A stretch of DNA of 64,000 nt from Burkholderia sp. BCC1644 (GCF_902833225.1 NZ_CADFEI010000006.1:248001-312000); one strand, 5' to 3'; numbered from the stretch's first letter, positions 34,650 through 44,003 are shown. Notes: generated from the letters alone by a model not told the origin. Translations and numbers: made by a program.

Positions 34650-36140
34650 CTACGATTGCCGTTCCGCGGTCACCACCGACGCGGTTCGACCGTCCGGCTC
34701 GCCATTTGCCGCCACCCGCTTCTCCCAGAACGTCGCATTCTCGATGCCGAGCGCGGCCGGATCGAACGACGGCTCGCGTCCCGCGCGCTTCTGCGCCTCG
34801 TAGTCGCGCAGCGCCTTGAGTGCCGGCTTCTGCAGCAACAGGATCGCGACGATGTTCAGCCACGCCATCAGCCCGACGCCGATGTCGCCCAGCGCCCACA
34901 CGACGCTCGCGCTCTTCACCGCGCCGTACAGCGTCGCGAGCAGGATCACCGCGCGCAGCACGAACGTGCCGGCGGCGCTGCTGCGCGCGCGGCTCAGGTA
35001 CGCGACGTTGGTTTCCGCGATGTAGTAGTACGCGAGGATGGTCGTGAACGCGAAGAAGAACAGCGCCATCGCGACGAACGCCGCGCCGAATCCGGGCAGT
35101 ACCGATTCGACGGCCATCTGCGTATAGCCGGGGCCGGCCTCGATGCCGGCCGCGCCCGAGAACAGCGCGCGGCCGTTCGGCGCGACCACGTTGTAGGCGC
35201 CGGTGATCAGGATCATGAAACCCGTCGCCGAACAGACGAACAGCGTATCGACATAGACAGAGAACGCCTGCACGAGCCCCTGCTGTGCCGGGTGTTTCAC
35301 TTCGGCGGCCGCCGACGCGTGCGGGCCCGTGCCCTGCCCCGCTTCGTTCGAATACACACCGCGCTTCACGCCCCACTGGATCGCCATGCCGAGCACCGCG
35401 CCGAAACCGGCCTCGAAGCCGAACGCGCTTTCGAACACCAGCCTGACGACGCCGGGCAGGCGCTCGATGTCGAGCGCGATCACGACGCACGCGATTAGGA
35501 TGTAACCGAGCGCCATGAACGGCACGACGATTTCCGCGACGCGCGCGATCCGCTTCACGCCACCGAAGATGATGAGGCCGAGCAGCAGCACGAGCACCGC
35601 GCCGGTCACGGGCTTTGCGATGCCGAAGGAGTTCTCGATCGCGGACGAGATCCCGTTCGCCTGCACGCCGGGCAGCAGCAGCCCGCACGCGAGCACGGTG
35701 GCGATCGCGAACGCCACCGCGTACCAGCGGATGCCGAGCCCCTTCTCGATGTAATACGCGGGACCGCCGCGATACTGGCCTTCGCGCCGTACCTTATAGA
35801 TCTGCGACAGCGTCGATTCGACGAACGCGGTGCTCGCGCCGAGGAACGCGACCAGCCACATCCAGAACATCGCGCCGGGACCGCCGAACGTGATGGCCGT
35901 CGCGACACCCGCGATGTTGCCCGTGCCGACGCGCCCCGACAGCGACAGCGCCAGTGCCTGGAACGACGACACGCCCTCCGCCGATGCCTTGCTGCCGCGC
36001 ATCAGGCGCAGCATCTCGATGAAGTGGCGGACCTGCGCGAAGCGCGTGCGCAGCGAGAAGTACAGGCCCGCGGCAAGGCAGAGAAAGATGAGCGCGGGGC
36101 TCCAGATGACACCGTTGATCGAATCGACGAGTTGTTCCAT
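34650..36140 (-). CDS. AGCS-family alanine/glycine:cation symporter
   Basis: 496 residues from the ATG at 36140 (MEQLVDSINGVIWSP). Family blocks are RVGTGNIAGVATAITFGGPGA near residues 75-95 and GAVLGMAIQWGVKRGVYSNEAGQGTGPHA near 235-265, with about 10-11 helices. It imports alanine or glycine with sodium (DagA/AlsT type). It is the first ordinary chromosomal gene to the right of the low-GC island and converges on it. Confidence 0.9.
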   Translation of the reverse strand: MEQLVDSINGVIWSPALIFLCLAAGLYFSLRTRFAQVRHFIEMLRLMRGSKASAEGVSSFQALALSLSGRVGTGNIAGVATAITFGGPGAMFWMWLVAFLGASTAFVESTLSQIYKVRREGQYRGGPAYYIEKGLGIRWYAVAFAIATVLACGLLLPGVQANGISSAIENSFGIAKPVTGAVLVLLLGLIIFGGVKRIARVAEIVVPFMALGYILIACVVIALDIERLPGVVRLVFESAFGFEAGFGAVLGMAIQWGVKRGVYSNEAGQGTGPHASAAAEVKHPAQQGLVQAFSVYVDTLFVCSATGFMILITGAYNVVAPNGRALFSGAAGIEAGPGYTQMAVESVLPGFGAAFVAMALFFFAFTTILAYYYIAETNVAYLSRARSSAAGTFVLRAVILLATLYGAVKSASVVWALGDIGVGLMAWLNIVAILLLQKPALKALRDYEAQKRAGREPSFDPAALGIENATFWEKRVAANGEPDGRTASVVTAERQS

Positions 36141-36380
36141 GAGGCGTTTCTGTTGATGACCGGGGACGCGTGGCGGTGGGCCGGAACCGCTGCGCAAGCG
36201 CCCACGGGATACCCGGCTGCGGACAGATTCGAACCGAATCTTTCATTTATATTACATGCCTTACGGTTCGCTTCGGAATCGGGGTGAGCCCCAAGCGATG
36301 CGCCGGCCCCGTCCCGCGCCGATTGATCCGCCCCGGCAAGCCACGTACAGTGGTTCGCCTGCCCCGATTCCGGAACCGCC

Positions 36381-37211
36381 ATGCCGATCCGATTTCAGAA
36401 GATGAACGCGAATGGCGACGACTTCGTCATCGTCGACGTACGCAGCCAGGATCAGGATCGCGTGCACACGATCGACCGCGACCTCGTACGGCGCATGGGC
36501 GACCGGCACAACGGCATCGGCTTCAACCAGCTCGCGGTCGTGTCGGACTGCGAGGACGCGGCCGCCCGCGTCGCGTTCTGGAACGCCGACGGCTCGCCGC
36601 TCGACACCTGCGGCAGCGCGACGCGCGGCGTCGCGTGGCAACTGATGCGGGAAACCGGCATGGCGTCGCTCGTGCTGCGGACCCGCCGCGGGTATCTCGT
36701 GTGTTCGACGGAGGCGAACGGCCTGATCACCGTCGAGATGGGCACGCCGCTCACCGGCTGGCGGGACGTGCCGGTCGCCGAAGCACTCGACACCCTCGCA
36801 CTGCCGCTGCCCGGCGCGCCGGCCGCCTGCAACATGGGCAATCCGCATTGCACGTTCTTCGTCGACGATCTCCGCACGATCGATGTCGCGGCGCTCGGCC
36901 CGGCCATCGAAACGCATCCGCTGTTTCCGCAGAAAACCAACGTGCATTTCGTGCAGGTCGTCGATCGCACGCATATTCGCCTGCGCATCTGGGAACGCGG
37001 CGGCGGCGTGCCGCTCGGTTCGGGATCGTGTTCGTGCGGTGCGGTCGTCAACGGCATCCGGCGCGGGCTGCTCGACGATACGGTACGGGTGACCTGCGAC
37101 GGCGGCGACGTCACCGTTCGATGGGACGGTACCGGCAGCGTGTTCCTGAGCGGGCCGGTCGCGTTCGGTTTCGACGGGGTGTGGGTAGACGGAGAGAATC
37201 CGGCGACCTGA
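36381..37211 (+). CDS. Diaminopimelate-epimerase-like protein with an altered active site
   Basis: 276 residues, the full DapF fold. Conserved substrate contacts remain: FNQL, FWNADGSP, NMGNPHC, TNVHFVQVV and WERG. The first catalytic cysteine is kept (Cys77 in DTCGSATRG). A gapless alignment of RIWERGGGVPLGSGSCSCG with E. coli DapF puts a serine (Ser214) where the second catalytic cysteine (C217) sits, and the substrate-loop asparagine of GLGNDF is an aspartate here (NGDDF). So it may be a related racemase, epimerase or dehydratase rather than the lysine-pathway enzyme. No lysine gene is adjacent. Confidence 0.8.
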   Translation: MPIRFQKMNANGDDFVIVDVRSQDQDRVHTIDRDLVRRMGDRHNGIGFNQLAVVSDCEDAAARVAFWNADGSPLDTCGSATRGVAWQLMRETGMASLVLRTRRGYLVCSTEANGLITVEMGTPLTGWRDVPVAEALDTLALPLPGAPAACNMGNPHCTFFVDDLRTIDVAALGPAIETHPLFPQKTNVHFVQVVDRTHIRLRIWERGGGVPLGSGSCSCGAVVNGIRRGLLDDTVRVTCDGGDVTVRWDGTGSVFLSGPVAFGFDGVWVDGENPAT

Positions 37212-37225
37212 TCGGCGGAATGCGC

Positions 37226-37266
37226 GGCATTCACGGCGTGTTGCGGATCACCACGCCGTGAATGCC
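37226..37266 (+). terminator. Perfect 15-bp hairpin after the DapF-like gene
   Basis: GGCATTCACGGCGTG at 37226-37240 pairs exactly with CACGCCGTGAATGCC at 37252-37266 across an 11-base loop, 14 bases after the stop. There is no T-run, so it is a strong hairpin that could terminate or protect the transcript; an operator is possible. Confidence 0.6.
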
Positions 37267-37345
37267 GGCTCGCATGGCAACCGACGGACGGCGGTCGCCA
37301 GCCCCGGCGCAACGCGCGCCGGGCTGCGATGCATCGAATCGACGA

Positions 37346-37774
37346 TCAGTGCTTGTCGTCGAGATTCTTCGGCTTCGGCGGCGACGGCACCTTCGCGTAC
37401 TGGAACGCCGGCGTCGCCTTCAGCGCTTCCTTCGTCGCGCCCGGCAGGTAGATGTTGCCCTTGCGCACGTCGAGCGACGCGATCGGCACCGCGACGTCAT
37501 GCGCGGCCACGCCGAGGAAGCCGCCGGCCGACACGATCGCGGCCGACACCGAGCCGTCCGGTGCGACGATCAGGTCGCGCACGGTGCCGACCTTCTGGTT
37601 GTCGTCGTTGTACACGGTCTTGCCGAGCACGCTCTTCTTCACGCTCCAGCCTTCGAGCAGCGCCTGCGATTGCTCGACGGTCACGCTGATCGGCTGCGCA
37701 CCCGCGATCTGCGCGTGTGCGCTGACGCTCGAAGCGAGGACGGTTGCTGCGATGAGGGTCTTGTAGAAAGCCAT
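37346..37774 (-). CDS. Exported PRC-barrel protein
   Basis: 142 residues from the ATG at 37774. The signal peptide ends VSAHAQ near residue 24. Residues 40-110 are a PRC-barrel: LEGWSVKKSVLGKTVYNDDNQ, then KVGTVRDLIVAPDGSVSAAIVS and VAVPIASLDVRKG. PRC-barrel proteins bind nucleic acids or membrane-associated ligands; exported versions in Burkholderiales have no assigned function. It is followed on the same strand by the DAHP-synthase gene upstream at a 133-bp gap, so co-transcription is possible. Confidence 0.82.
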   Translation of the reverse strand: MAFYKTLIAATVLASSVSAHAQIAGAQPISVTVEQSQALLEGWSVKKSVLGKTVYNDDNQKVGTVRDLIVAPDGSVSAAIVSAGGFLGVAAHDVAVPIASLDVRKGNIYLPGATKEALKATPAFQYAKVPSPPKPKNLDDKH

Positions 37775-37907
37775 GCTGTTATGCACTCCGGTGAATTGTT
37801 GTCGGTATCGGCGGCCGGCCTCGCCGCCGCCGTGCGCGACGCTGCGCACCGGCCCATGTTAGCGCCACTCGTGCAACGCTGCATCGGACGCGATGACGCA
37901 GCCCGCG

Positions 37908-39038
37908 TCACGCGCCGCGCGACTGCGCGCGCCGTTGCCGCACGGCCTCCGCCAGCACATCGAGCACCGGTTCCGTCTGCGTCCAGCTCAAACACGCATC
38001 CGTGATCGACACGCCGTACTTCAGCGGCACGCCCGGCTTCAAATCCTGCCGCCCGGCCTCGAGATGACTCTCGACCATCACGCCGACGATCCGCTGCTCG
38101 CCCTGCGACAGTTGCCGTGCGAGATCCTGCGCGACGTCGACCTGCCGGTCGTGCGACTTGTTCGAGTTCGCATGCGAGCAGTCGACCATCACCTGCTCGC
38201 GCAACCCGGCCTTGCGCAGCACCGCGCAGCACGCCTCGACATGCTCGGCGTCGTAGTTCGGGCCCGTCTTGCCGCCGCGCAGGATCACGTGCGCGTCGTC
38301 GTTGCCGCGCGTCTCGAAGATCGCGGCCATCCCCATCTTCGTCATCCCCATGAACGCATGGCTCGCAGCGGCCGCGACGATCGCGTCCGACGCGACCTGC
38401 ACGCCGCCGTCCGTGCCGTTCTTGAAGCCGATCGGGCAGCTCAGGCCCGACGCGAGCTGGCGATGGCTCTGGCTCTCGGTCGTGCGCGCGCCGATCGCGC
38501 CCCACGCGATCAGGTCGGCGATGTACTGCGGGCTCAGCAGGTCGAGGAATTCGGTCGACGCCGGCAGGCCGAGCGCGTTGATGTCGAGCAGCAGCTGCCG
38601 CGCGGCGCGCAGCCCTTCGTTGATGCGGAAGCTGCCGTCGAGACGCGGATCGTTGATGTAGCCCTTCCAGCCGACCGTCGTGCGCGGTTTCTCGAAGTAG
38701 ACGCGCATCGTAATCAGCAGGTCGTCCTTCAGCGCGTCGGCGGCGACCTTCAGGCGGCGCGCGTAGTCGAGCGCCTGGTCGTGATCGTGGATCGAGCACG
38801 GGCCGACGACGAGCAGCAGCCGGTCGTCGCGGCCGTGCAGGATGTCGCCGATCGCGCGGCGCGTATCCTCGACGAGCGTCTGCGTGCCAGCCGGCACCGG
38901 CAGCTCGTCCAGCAGCAGCGCCGGCGAAATCAGCGGGCGCACGGCGCCGATGCGGACGTCGTCGATGCGCGTGGTGTCCTGCGTCGCGTCGGCGCTGCCT
39001 ACCTCGCGATCATGGGAAGGATTGTCGAGGTTCTGCAT
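37908..39038 (-). CDS. aroG: 3-deoxy-7-phosphoheptulonate (DAHP) synthase, class I
   Basis: 376 residues from the ATG at 39038 (MQNLDNPSHD); upstream frame is noise. Class I motifs are LLLVVGPCSIHDHDQAL (metal cysteine), RVYFEKPRTTVGWKGYINDP (PEP/E4P loop), GARTTESQSHRQLASGLS and the closing VMVDCSHANSNKSH. It joins PEP and erythrose-4-phosphate as the first shikimate-pathway step. It belongs to the feedback-inhibited AroF/G/H group; which aromatic amino acid inhibits it cannot be told. Confidence 0.94.
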   Translation of the reverse strand: MQNLDNPSHDREVGSADATQDTTRIDDVRIGAVRPLISPALLLDELPVPAGTQTLVEDTRRAIGDILHGRDDRLLLVVGPCSIHDHDQALDYARRLKVAADALKDDLLITMRVYFEKPRTTVGWKGYINDPRLDGSFRINEGLRAARQLLLDINALGLPASTEFLDLLSPQYIADLIAWGAIGARTTESQSHRQLASGLSCPIGFKNGTDGGVQVASDAIVAAAASHAFMGMTKMGMAAIFETRGNDDAHVILRGGKTGPNYDAEHVEACCAVLRKAGLREQVMVDCSHANSNKSHDRQVDVAQDLARQLSQGEQRIVGVMVESHLEAGRQDLKPGVPLKYGVSITDACLSWTQTEPVLDVLAEAVRQRRAQSRGA

Positions 39039-39171
39039 GGTGATTCTCCGGGGGGACGTCTCAAATGATGGGCAGCCTCGATTATGGCACCCGGAGAAGG
39101 CGGCAGAGGGTGACGGCGGCGGAACGCGGGCGCGTGGCAACCGCCGCCGCGCGACGAGCGTCGAGACGTCG

Positions 39172-39201
39172 AAAAAAAGGGCGACCGCAAACGGGTCGCC
39201 C
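39172..39201 (-). terminator. Rho-independent terminator of the lipase gene
   Basis: On the minus strand, GGGCGACC and GGTCGCCC (39194-39201 with 39179-39186) form an 8-bp stem with a 7-base loop, followed by a run of seven Ts (39178-39172). It lies 31 bases after the lipase stop. Confidence 0.92.
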
Positions 39202-39231
39202 GGCCATTCGTCGAGTCGTACGCCGTCGCGT

Positions 39232-40548
39232 CTAGTGCAGCGTCTCGGGCGCCAGCGAATTGCTCGGCAGCAGCGAGGTCAGCCAGCAATTGCTCGGCGC
39301 GGTTTTCCCGTTGAAGCGGTCGTAGAGCCAGGGCAGCATCCCGGCCACCCACGGCACGATCGCGCCCGCATGCTCCAGCGGATACTCGGTGTACGTGACC
39401 GGCGTGCCGCTGGCGCAGAACTTCTGCGCCAGCGCGCGCACGTCGTACGCGAGCATCACGCCGTCGCCTACCTGGCTGCTGAAGGTGCCGTCGAGCGCGC
39501 CTGCCGTGCCCTGGCCGATGAACATCGGGATCGTCGGCGACGCGGCCAGCCCCGCATTCACCTTGTTCGCATACGTCACGTACGCCGGGATGCTGTTGAT
39601 GTCGTTCGCGTATTGCGGCTTGAACAGCGTGCTCCAGTGCAGCCCCGTGTACTTCGGCAGGATGTACGCGAGCGACTGGTTCTGGATGTCCTTGAACACG
39701 GCGACGCCCGTATCGCTGAGATACGGCGTCAGGTCGAACGCATAGCCGCGCGACAGCCCGGCCAGCGCGGCCGCCGCAACGCCGCCCCACACGATGCTGC
39801 CGTCGACATAGCGCAGGTTGTGCGCGGGATCGACCAGCACGCCGCCTTCCGCCGCGCCGACGAGCTGCTTGTTGATGTCGGGCGCATAGCTCGGCGCGAG
39901 CTGCGCGGCCCAGTTCGTCGCGATTGCGCCGCCCGAATAGCCGATCATCGCGACCTTGCTCGACGGATTCAGGCCGGTCGACGGCGTATTGAGCGCCGCG
40001 CGGATCGAATCCAGCGTCGTCATCCCGTATTCGGGGCCGGCCGCGAAGTCCGCCGTCTGGCCTTCGGTATCGGGCACGATGATGTTGTAGCCGAGCAGCA
40101 GCAGCGTCGACAGCGGGATCGACTCCGCACTGTAGAGCAGCGTGCCGACGTTGATGACCTTGGTCACGTCGCGGTCGCCGGCGATCACCTGCGACGGCTC
40201 GTCGTACGGGTTCAGCGAATCGTAGGCCGACTGGTACGAAATGGCCTGGCCGTTGCTGACCTGGCTGCGGATCACCGACGTCACGTTGACGACGGGCTGG
40301 TTCTGCGCGTTGTTGGTGCGGTACAGCAACTGCTGCGCGGTCACGGCGGTCGGAATGCCGGCCACGTGATAGGTGACGTTGCGCGTCTTCAGCACCGTGC
40401 CCGGTGGAATCGATGCCAGCGGCGTGGCGCCGGTGTACGTGTAGAACGGATCGGACACGGTCGGCGCAGCGGCGCCGGCCGACGGTGCGGCAATGGCCAG
40501 CGCGGCGCACACGGCGGCCGCGACAGTCATGAGTCGTCTGGAGAACAT
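39232..40548 (-). CDS. Secretory lipase, LIP family
   Basis: 438 residues. A signal peptide (MTVAAAVCAALAIAAPSAGA core) is cut near residue 27. The nucleophile is Ser205 in MIGYSGGAIAT (GxSxG), preceded by IIVPDTEGQTADFAAGPEYGM, the typical block of the LIP family best known from Candida/Aspergillus secreted lipases. A late Asp (IGQGTAGALDGTF) and His (YPLEHAGAIVPW) complete a likely triad. It is expected to act outside the cell on lipid esters. Presence of this eukaryote-like family is established in some actinobacteria and Burkholderia. Confidence 0.85.
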   Translation of the reverse strand: MFSRRLMTVAAAVCAALAIAAPSAGAAAPTVSDPFYTYTGATPLASIPPGTVLKTRNVTYHVAGIPTAVTAQQLLYRTNNAQNQPVVNVTSVIRSQVSNGQAISYQSAYDSLNPYDEPSQVIAGDRDVTKVINVGTLLYSAESIPLSTLLLLGYNIIVPDTEGQTADFAAGPEYGMTTLDSIRAALNTPSTGLNPSSKVAMIGYSGGAIATNWAAQLAPSYAPDINKQLVGAAEGGVLVDPAHNLRYVDGSIVWGGVAAAALAGLSRGYAFDLTPYLSDTGVAVFKDIQNQSLAYILPKYTGLHWSTLFKPQYANDINSIPAYVTYANKVNAGLAASPTIPMFIGQGTAGALDGTFSSQVGDGVMLAYDVRALAQKFCASGTPVTYTEYPLEHAGAIVPWVAGMLPWLYDRFNGKTAPSNCWLTSLLPSNSLAPETLH

Positions 40549-40956
40549 GGGTGGGGGCCCCTGGGATAACCTGCTTTCATCGAAGGAAGTTCGGCGGTAT
40601 TGCAGACCATCGTGCTTGCCGCATCAAAACCGTTTCCATGCCATCGACTGTCTCCTGTGAGTAAATGATCCGGCCTGTTCTGAATTCGTAATTTTAGTAG
40701 GAGTACAAACCGGATTAATTGAAGCACAATGCGAACACGTTCGATGGGCGTTTTCGATTGTTTGAAGGTAAACGTCTAAAACCCTGGCCGATCGATGCGA
40801 ACGCACCGGCCGTTCGGCCGACTGTTCGCGTGTCGCCGAAGTACCGTACGATCACGTCTGTCCGGTAACGAAGCGGCCCGTCGTGCGACGCCGGACACAC
40901 CGTGCACCGCCTGCCTGCAACCGATCGTTCCCTGCCTGCCCGACCGACACGCCACG
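40549..40956. other. AT-rich promoter region of the lipase gene
   Basis: 408 bases between divergent genes. The stretch 40660-40790 is clearly AT-richer (AATTTTAGTAGG and GATTAATTGAAG occur) and probably carries the lipase promoter on the minus strand. No gene was supported. Confidence 0.4.
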
Positions 40957-41511
40957 ATGACCGTATCCGAACTGCTCCGCGCCATCCGCCAACCCTACGC
41001 CGACCTGCTCGCGAAAGCGGCCACGCAACCGTCGGCGATCGTCGAGCCGGCCTACCGACAGGCCGACGGCGCGCTCGCCACCGAAGGGCCGCTCGCGCTG
41101 CCGTGTCGCGCCGACACCATCACGGCCGAAGGTGAAGCGGCCGGCCAGCCCGTGATGATCGATTCGACCACGCAGCTGGATTTCGACCCGTTCGAGTTCG
41201 ATCTCGAATCCGCGGCCGTGTCAATCCGCCCGTTCGTGTGGGACTGGGCCGCGATCGAGGCTGACGGTCTCGACGAAAGCGTGGCGGTCGATGCGTTCAA
41301 GGCGTGGTTCCTCGCGTGGTTCGATGCCGACGACGATAACGAGCCGGCCGAAGACGGCCTGCACGGCATCGTGCACTACCTGTCGGAACCGGTTCGCACG
41401 GAACACGGATGGCGCGTCAATGCAGATCTCGGTTCCGCACCCGGGACGGCCGTCGAGGATCTGCTGTTCCGGCTCGTCGATGCGGGTGCTTCGCGGATCA
41501 GCGTTGGTTGA
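40957..41511 (+). CDS. Unknown acidic protein
   Basis: 184 residues from the ATG at 40957. It is strongly acidic (LDFDPFEFDLES, WFDADDDNEPAEDGL). The tail (TEHGWRVNADLGSAPGTAVEDLLFRLVDAG) looks like an alpha/beta domain. No signal peptide or membrane segment. I do not recognise it. A secreted small protein follows 28 bp later on the same strand, and the two could be co-expressed. Confidence 0.65.
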   Translation: MTVSELLRAIRQPYADLLAKAATQPSAIVEPAYRQADGALATEGPLALPCRADTITAEGEAAGQPVMIDSTTQLDFDPFEFDLESAAVSIRPFVWDWAAIEADGLDESVAVDAFKAWFLAWFDADDDNEPAEDGLHGIVHYLSEPVRTEHGWRVNADLGSAPGTAVEDLLFRLVDAGASRISVG

Positions 41512-41539
41512 AATGGCGCTTCATCGTTCACGCACGCTC

Positions 41540-41962
41540 ATGAAGAAAGCGCTCGCCGCACTGCTGCTGTGCAGCTCGTTCCCGGCACTCGCCACGGTGT
41601 CCACCGAAGTGTTTTGCTTCAAGTCGGATGGCGACAAACCCGTGCGCTTCGAGATGCGCACCTACTACGACGATGCAGTCAAATGGTCGGGAGGCATGGT
41701 CCGGTACGCGAACGCGAAAACAGCGCTCCCTCTGGTGATCGAACATGAAGAGGACGAAGTGCTCGCGGAAGATCGCCCGCATCAGTACACGACGACCTGG
41801 GTCGAACTGGTCGACGGCAGGATCAACGGGCGTTACGAAATGATGAGTCAGGGCGCGATGATCTATTCGATGGTCTACACCTCCGCGCGCACCGGCAAGA
41901 AGACTTCGTTCGGCCGCGCACTGGATGTCGACGCGTCCGAGCGAACCGGGTGTCGCTGGTGA
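41540..41962 (+). CDS. Exported small protein, unknown
   Basis: 140 residues from the ATG at 41540. The signal peptide is MKKALAALLLCSSFPALAT, cut near residue 18. The mature chain (VFCFKSDGDKPVRFEMRTYYDDAVKWSGGMVRYA) is beta-rich with two cysteines. It resembles no family that I recognise. It lies 28 bp after the acidic protein gene on the same strand, in an apparent two-gene operon. It is probably periplasmic. Confidence 0.65.
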   Translation: MKKALAALLLCSSFPALATVSTEVFCFKSDGDKPVRFEMRTYYDDAVKWSGGMVRYANAKTALPLVIEHEEDEVLAEDRPHQYTTTWVELVDGRINGRYEMMSQGAMIYSMVYTSARTGKKTSFGRALDVDASERTGCRW

Positions 41963-42099
41963 TGTACCCGGCGAAACTGTCATTCGCCGTGTCGGGGATC
42001 GGCTATGCGGCGGGAGCCTGTCTCGGGCCGCTGCTCGACGCGCCGATCGTGAGATCGGAGGGTGCACGTCATCTCGTGCCGGGCGTGAAGCTGAAGTAA
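41962..42099 (+). CDS. Possible 45-residue protein
   Basis: A short frame starting at an ATG that shares its A with the TGA of the previous gene. It encodes a mildly hydrophobic N-terminus (LSFAVSGIGYAAGACLGPLLDA) and a basic tail. Alternatively it is the broken 3' end of the preceding gene after a frameshift. Evidence is position only. Confidence 0.25.
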   Translation: MYPAKLSFAVSGIGYAAGACLGPLLDAPIVRSEGARHLVPGVKLK

Positions 42100-42132
42100 C
42101 GCGGCGGTGCGCAAGCACCGCCTTCATTTGCT

Positions 42133-42840
42133 TCAGGACGCGTCGCCTTGCGCGTCGACGTCGATTCCCAGCTCGCTCGCCATCCGCTGAACCAGCGCAC
42201 TCAGCCGCGCCACTTCATCCGCGAGGCGCTTTTGCTCGGCCTTCAGCGCCTCGAACTCGGAAGGCGGCACCGAATCCGCACCGCCGGCATCCGCGCTCGC
42301 GAAGTCGGCCACGTTCACCTCGCCGCACATCAGGTGCATCCAGCGGTTCTCACGCGCGCCCGGCGCACGCGGCAACCGGATGACGAGCGCCTGCGCGCGC
42401 GCCGCGAGTTCGTCGAGGAACGCCTCGACCGACGAGATATCCGCGAAGCCGTGCAGGCGTGCGCTGTTCAGGCGCAGCTCGGCGGCCGTTTGCGGGCCGC
42501 GCAGCAGCAGGATCGTCAGCAGCGCGATCGCCTGGCTCGGGATGCCGAGCACGCGGTTCATGTTGTGCTCGAAACGCGGCACGCGGCTGCTGCTGCCCTC
42601 CATCACGAGGCTCAGGCGCTTCAGCTCGTCGAGCGCGGTTGTCACTTCGTCCTCGCTGACGCTCATCACCGGCGCACGCGCGGTTTTCTGGTTGCAGCCC
42701 GCGGTCAGCGCGTTCAGCGATAGCGGGTAGGTATCCGGCACCGTGTGCTGTTTCTCGACGAGCACGCCGAGAATGCGGGCCTCGAGGGGCGTGAGTTCGC
42801 GAAGGGCGCGTGGCGTGGGCGTATCCGGCGTGGTGTTCAT
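42133..42840 (-). CDS. yceH: YceH-family protein (DUF480)
   Basis: 235 residues from the ATG at 42840. The family start ELTPLEARILGVLVEKQHTVPDTYPLSLNAL is exact in pattern, followed by NQKTARAPVMSVSEDEV. Two winged-helix domains are expected, then a C-terminal coiled coil (residues 195-225: KAEQKRLADEVARLSALVQRM). YceH is common and conserved, but its molecular role is not known. Confidence 0.92.
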   Translation of the reverse strand: MNTTPDTPTPRALRELTPLEARILGVLVEKQHTVPDTYPLSLNALTAGCNQKTARAPVMSVSEDEVTTALDELKRLSLVMEGSSSRVPRFEHNMNRVLGIPSQAIALLTILLLRGPQTAAELRLNSARLHGFADISSVEAFLDELAARAQALVIRLPRAPGARENRWMHLMCGEVNVADFASADAGGADSVPPSEFEALKAEQKRLADEVARLSALVQRMASELGIDVDAQGDAS

Positions 42841-43224
42841 GAGTGGCGTCGCAGCGTGCAGCAGGTGAAGGGAAACGATCGCGGCCCGTCCGGCATCGCG
42901 CACGGGCGAGCCATATGATAGCTCGCGACGCGTGGCCCCGCGCCGCTCGCCGCGCCGGCGTGCGCACTTGCCGCAGCCGGCTTTCGTCCAACCTGTCGGC
43001 GGGCCCGATAGCGCACGGTGCCGCACGGCGATGCATGCGCGCACGCCCCCGGCGTTTGCGCGATGCGCGCGCCGGCGCTACGATATGCGTTCACTCCGAT
43101 ATCCGTAGCGCCGCGTGCGACCGTCTTCGCACGCCGGTTCCACGCATCGCCCGCCCTTGGCGTGCTGCCGCCACGCATGCCCGCCGCTCGTCAACACCGT
43201 TCACCTCTTCACCGGTTCACCGCC
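42841..43224. other. Divergent region between yceH and the SDR gene
   Basis: 384 bases, very GC-rich, with no supported gene and no clear promoter hexamers. Short open frames here are Arg/Pro/Ala noise. Confidence 0.4.
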
Positions 43225-43986
43225 ATGACTGCATCTTCTTCCGCGCACGTGCGCGCCATCGTCACCGGACACACGCGCGGCCTCGGCGCGTCGCTCGCCG
43301 AACAACTGCTGCTGGAGGGCGTCGCCGTGCTCGGCGTGTCGCGCAGCCGTCATCCGTCGCTCGCGTCGCAAGCCGGCGACCGCTTCTCCGAAGTCGAGAT
43401 CGACCTGTCCGATTCCGCGGCCGTCGCAACCTGGCTCGCCGGCGACACGCTGCGCCGCTTCGTCGACGGCGCGTCGCTCGTGCTGCTGTTCAACAACGCG
43501 GGCATCGTCGATCCGATCAGCCCGCTCGCCGCGCAGGACCCGGCGATCGTCGCGCGTGCGGTCGGCCTGAACGTCGCGGCACCGCTGATGCTGTCGGCGG
43601 CGCTCGCGCAAGCGGCTTCGGCCACGACCGAATGCCGGATCCTGCATCTGTCGAGCGGCGCAGCCCGCAACGCATACGCGGGCTGGAGCATCTACTGCGC
43701 GACCAAGGCCGCGCTCGATCACCATGCACGCGCAGTCGCGCTCGACGCGAACGGCGCGCTGCGGATCTGCAGCGTCGCGCCGGGCGTCGTCGACACGGGC
43801 ATGCAGGCGACGATCCGCGCGACCCGCGAAGACAACTTCCCGATGCGCGAGAAGTTCGACGAGTTGAAGTCGAGCGGCGCGCTCGCGACGCCCGAGGCAG
43901 CCGCGCGGCAACTGATCGGCTATGCGCTGAGCGACGCGTTCGGCGCCGAGCCGACGGCCGACGTGCGGAACCTGCCGGCCCGATAA
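43225..43986 (+). CDS. Short-chain dehydrogenase/reductase
   Basis: 253 residues from the ATG at 43225. The NAD(P) loop is VTGHTRGLGASLAEQ (TGxxxGxG) near residues 13-27, then NNAGIVDP near 90 and the catalytic SSG...YCATK (residues about 144-163). The overall pattern resembles sepiapterin-reductase-like enzymes and (S)-benzoin-forming benzil reductases (YueD). The substrate is unknown. It converges with the MOSC gene 17 bp later. Confidence 0.85.
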   Translation: MTASSSAHVRAIVTGHTRGLGASLAEQLLLEGVAVLGVSRSRHPSLASQAGDRFSEVEIDLSDSAAVATWLAGDTLRRFVDGASLVLLFNNAGIVDPISPLAAQDPAIVARAVGLNVAAPLMLSAALAQAASATTECRILHLSSGAARNAYAGWSIYCATKAALDHHARAVALDANGALRICSVAPGVVDTGMQATIRATREDNFPMREKFDELKSSGALATPEAAARQLIGYALSDAFGAEPTADVRNLPAR

Positions 43987-44003
43987 GCTGCAAACGCGGC
44001 CCG

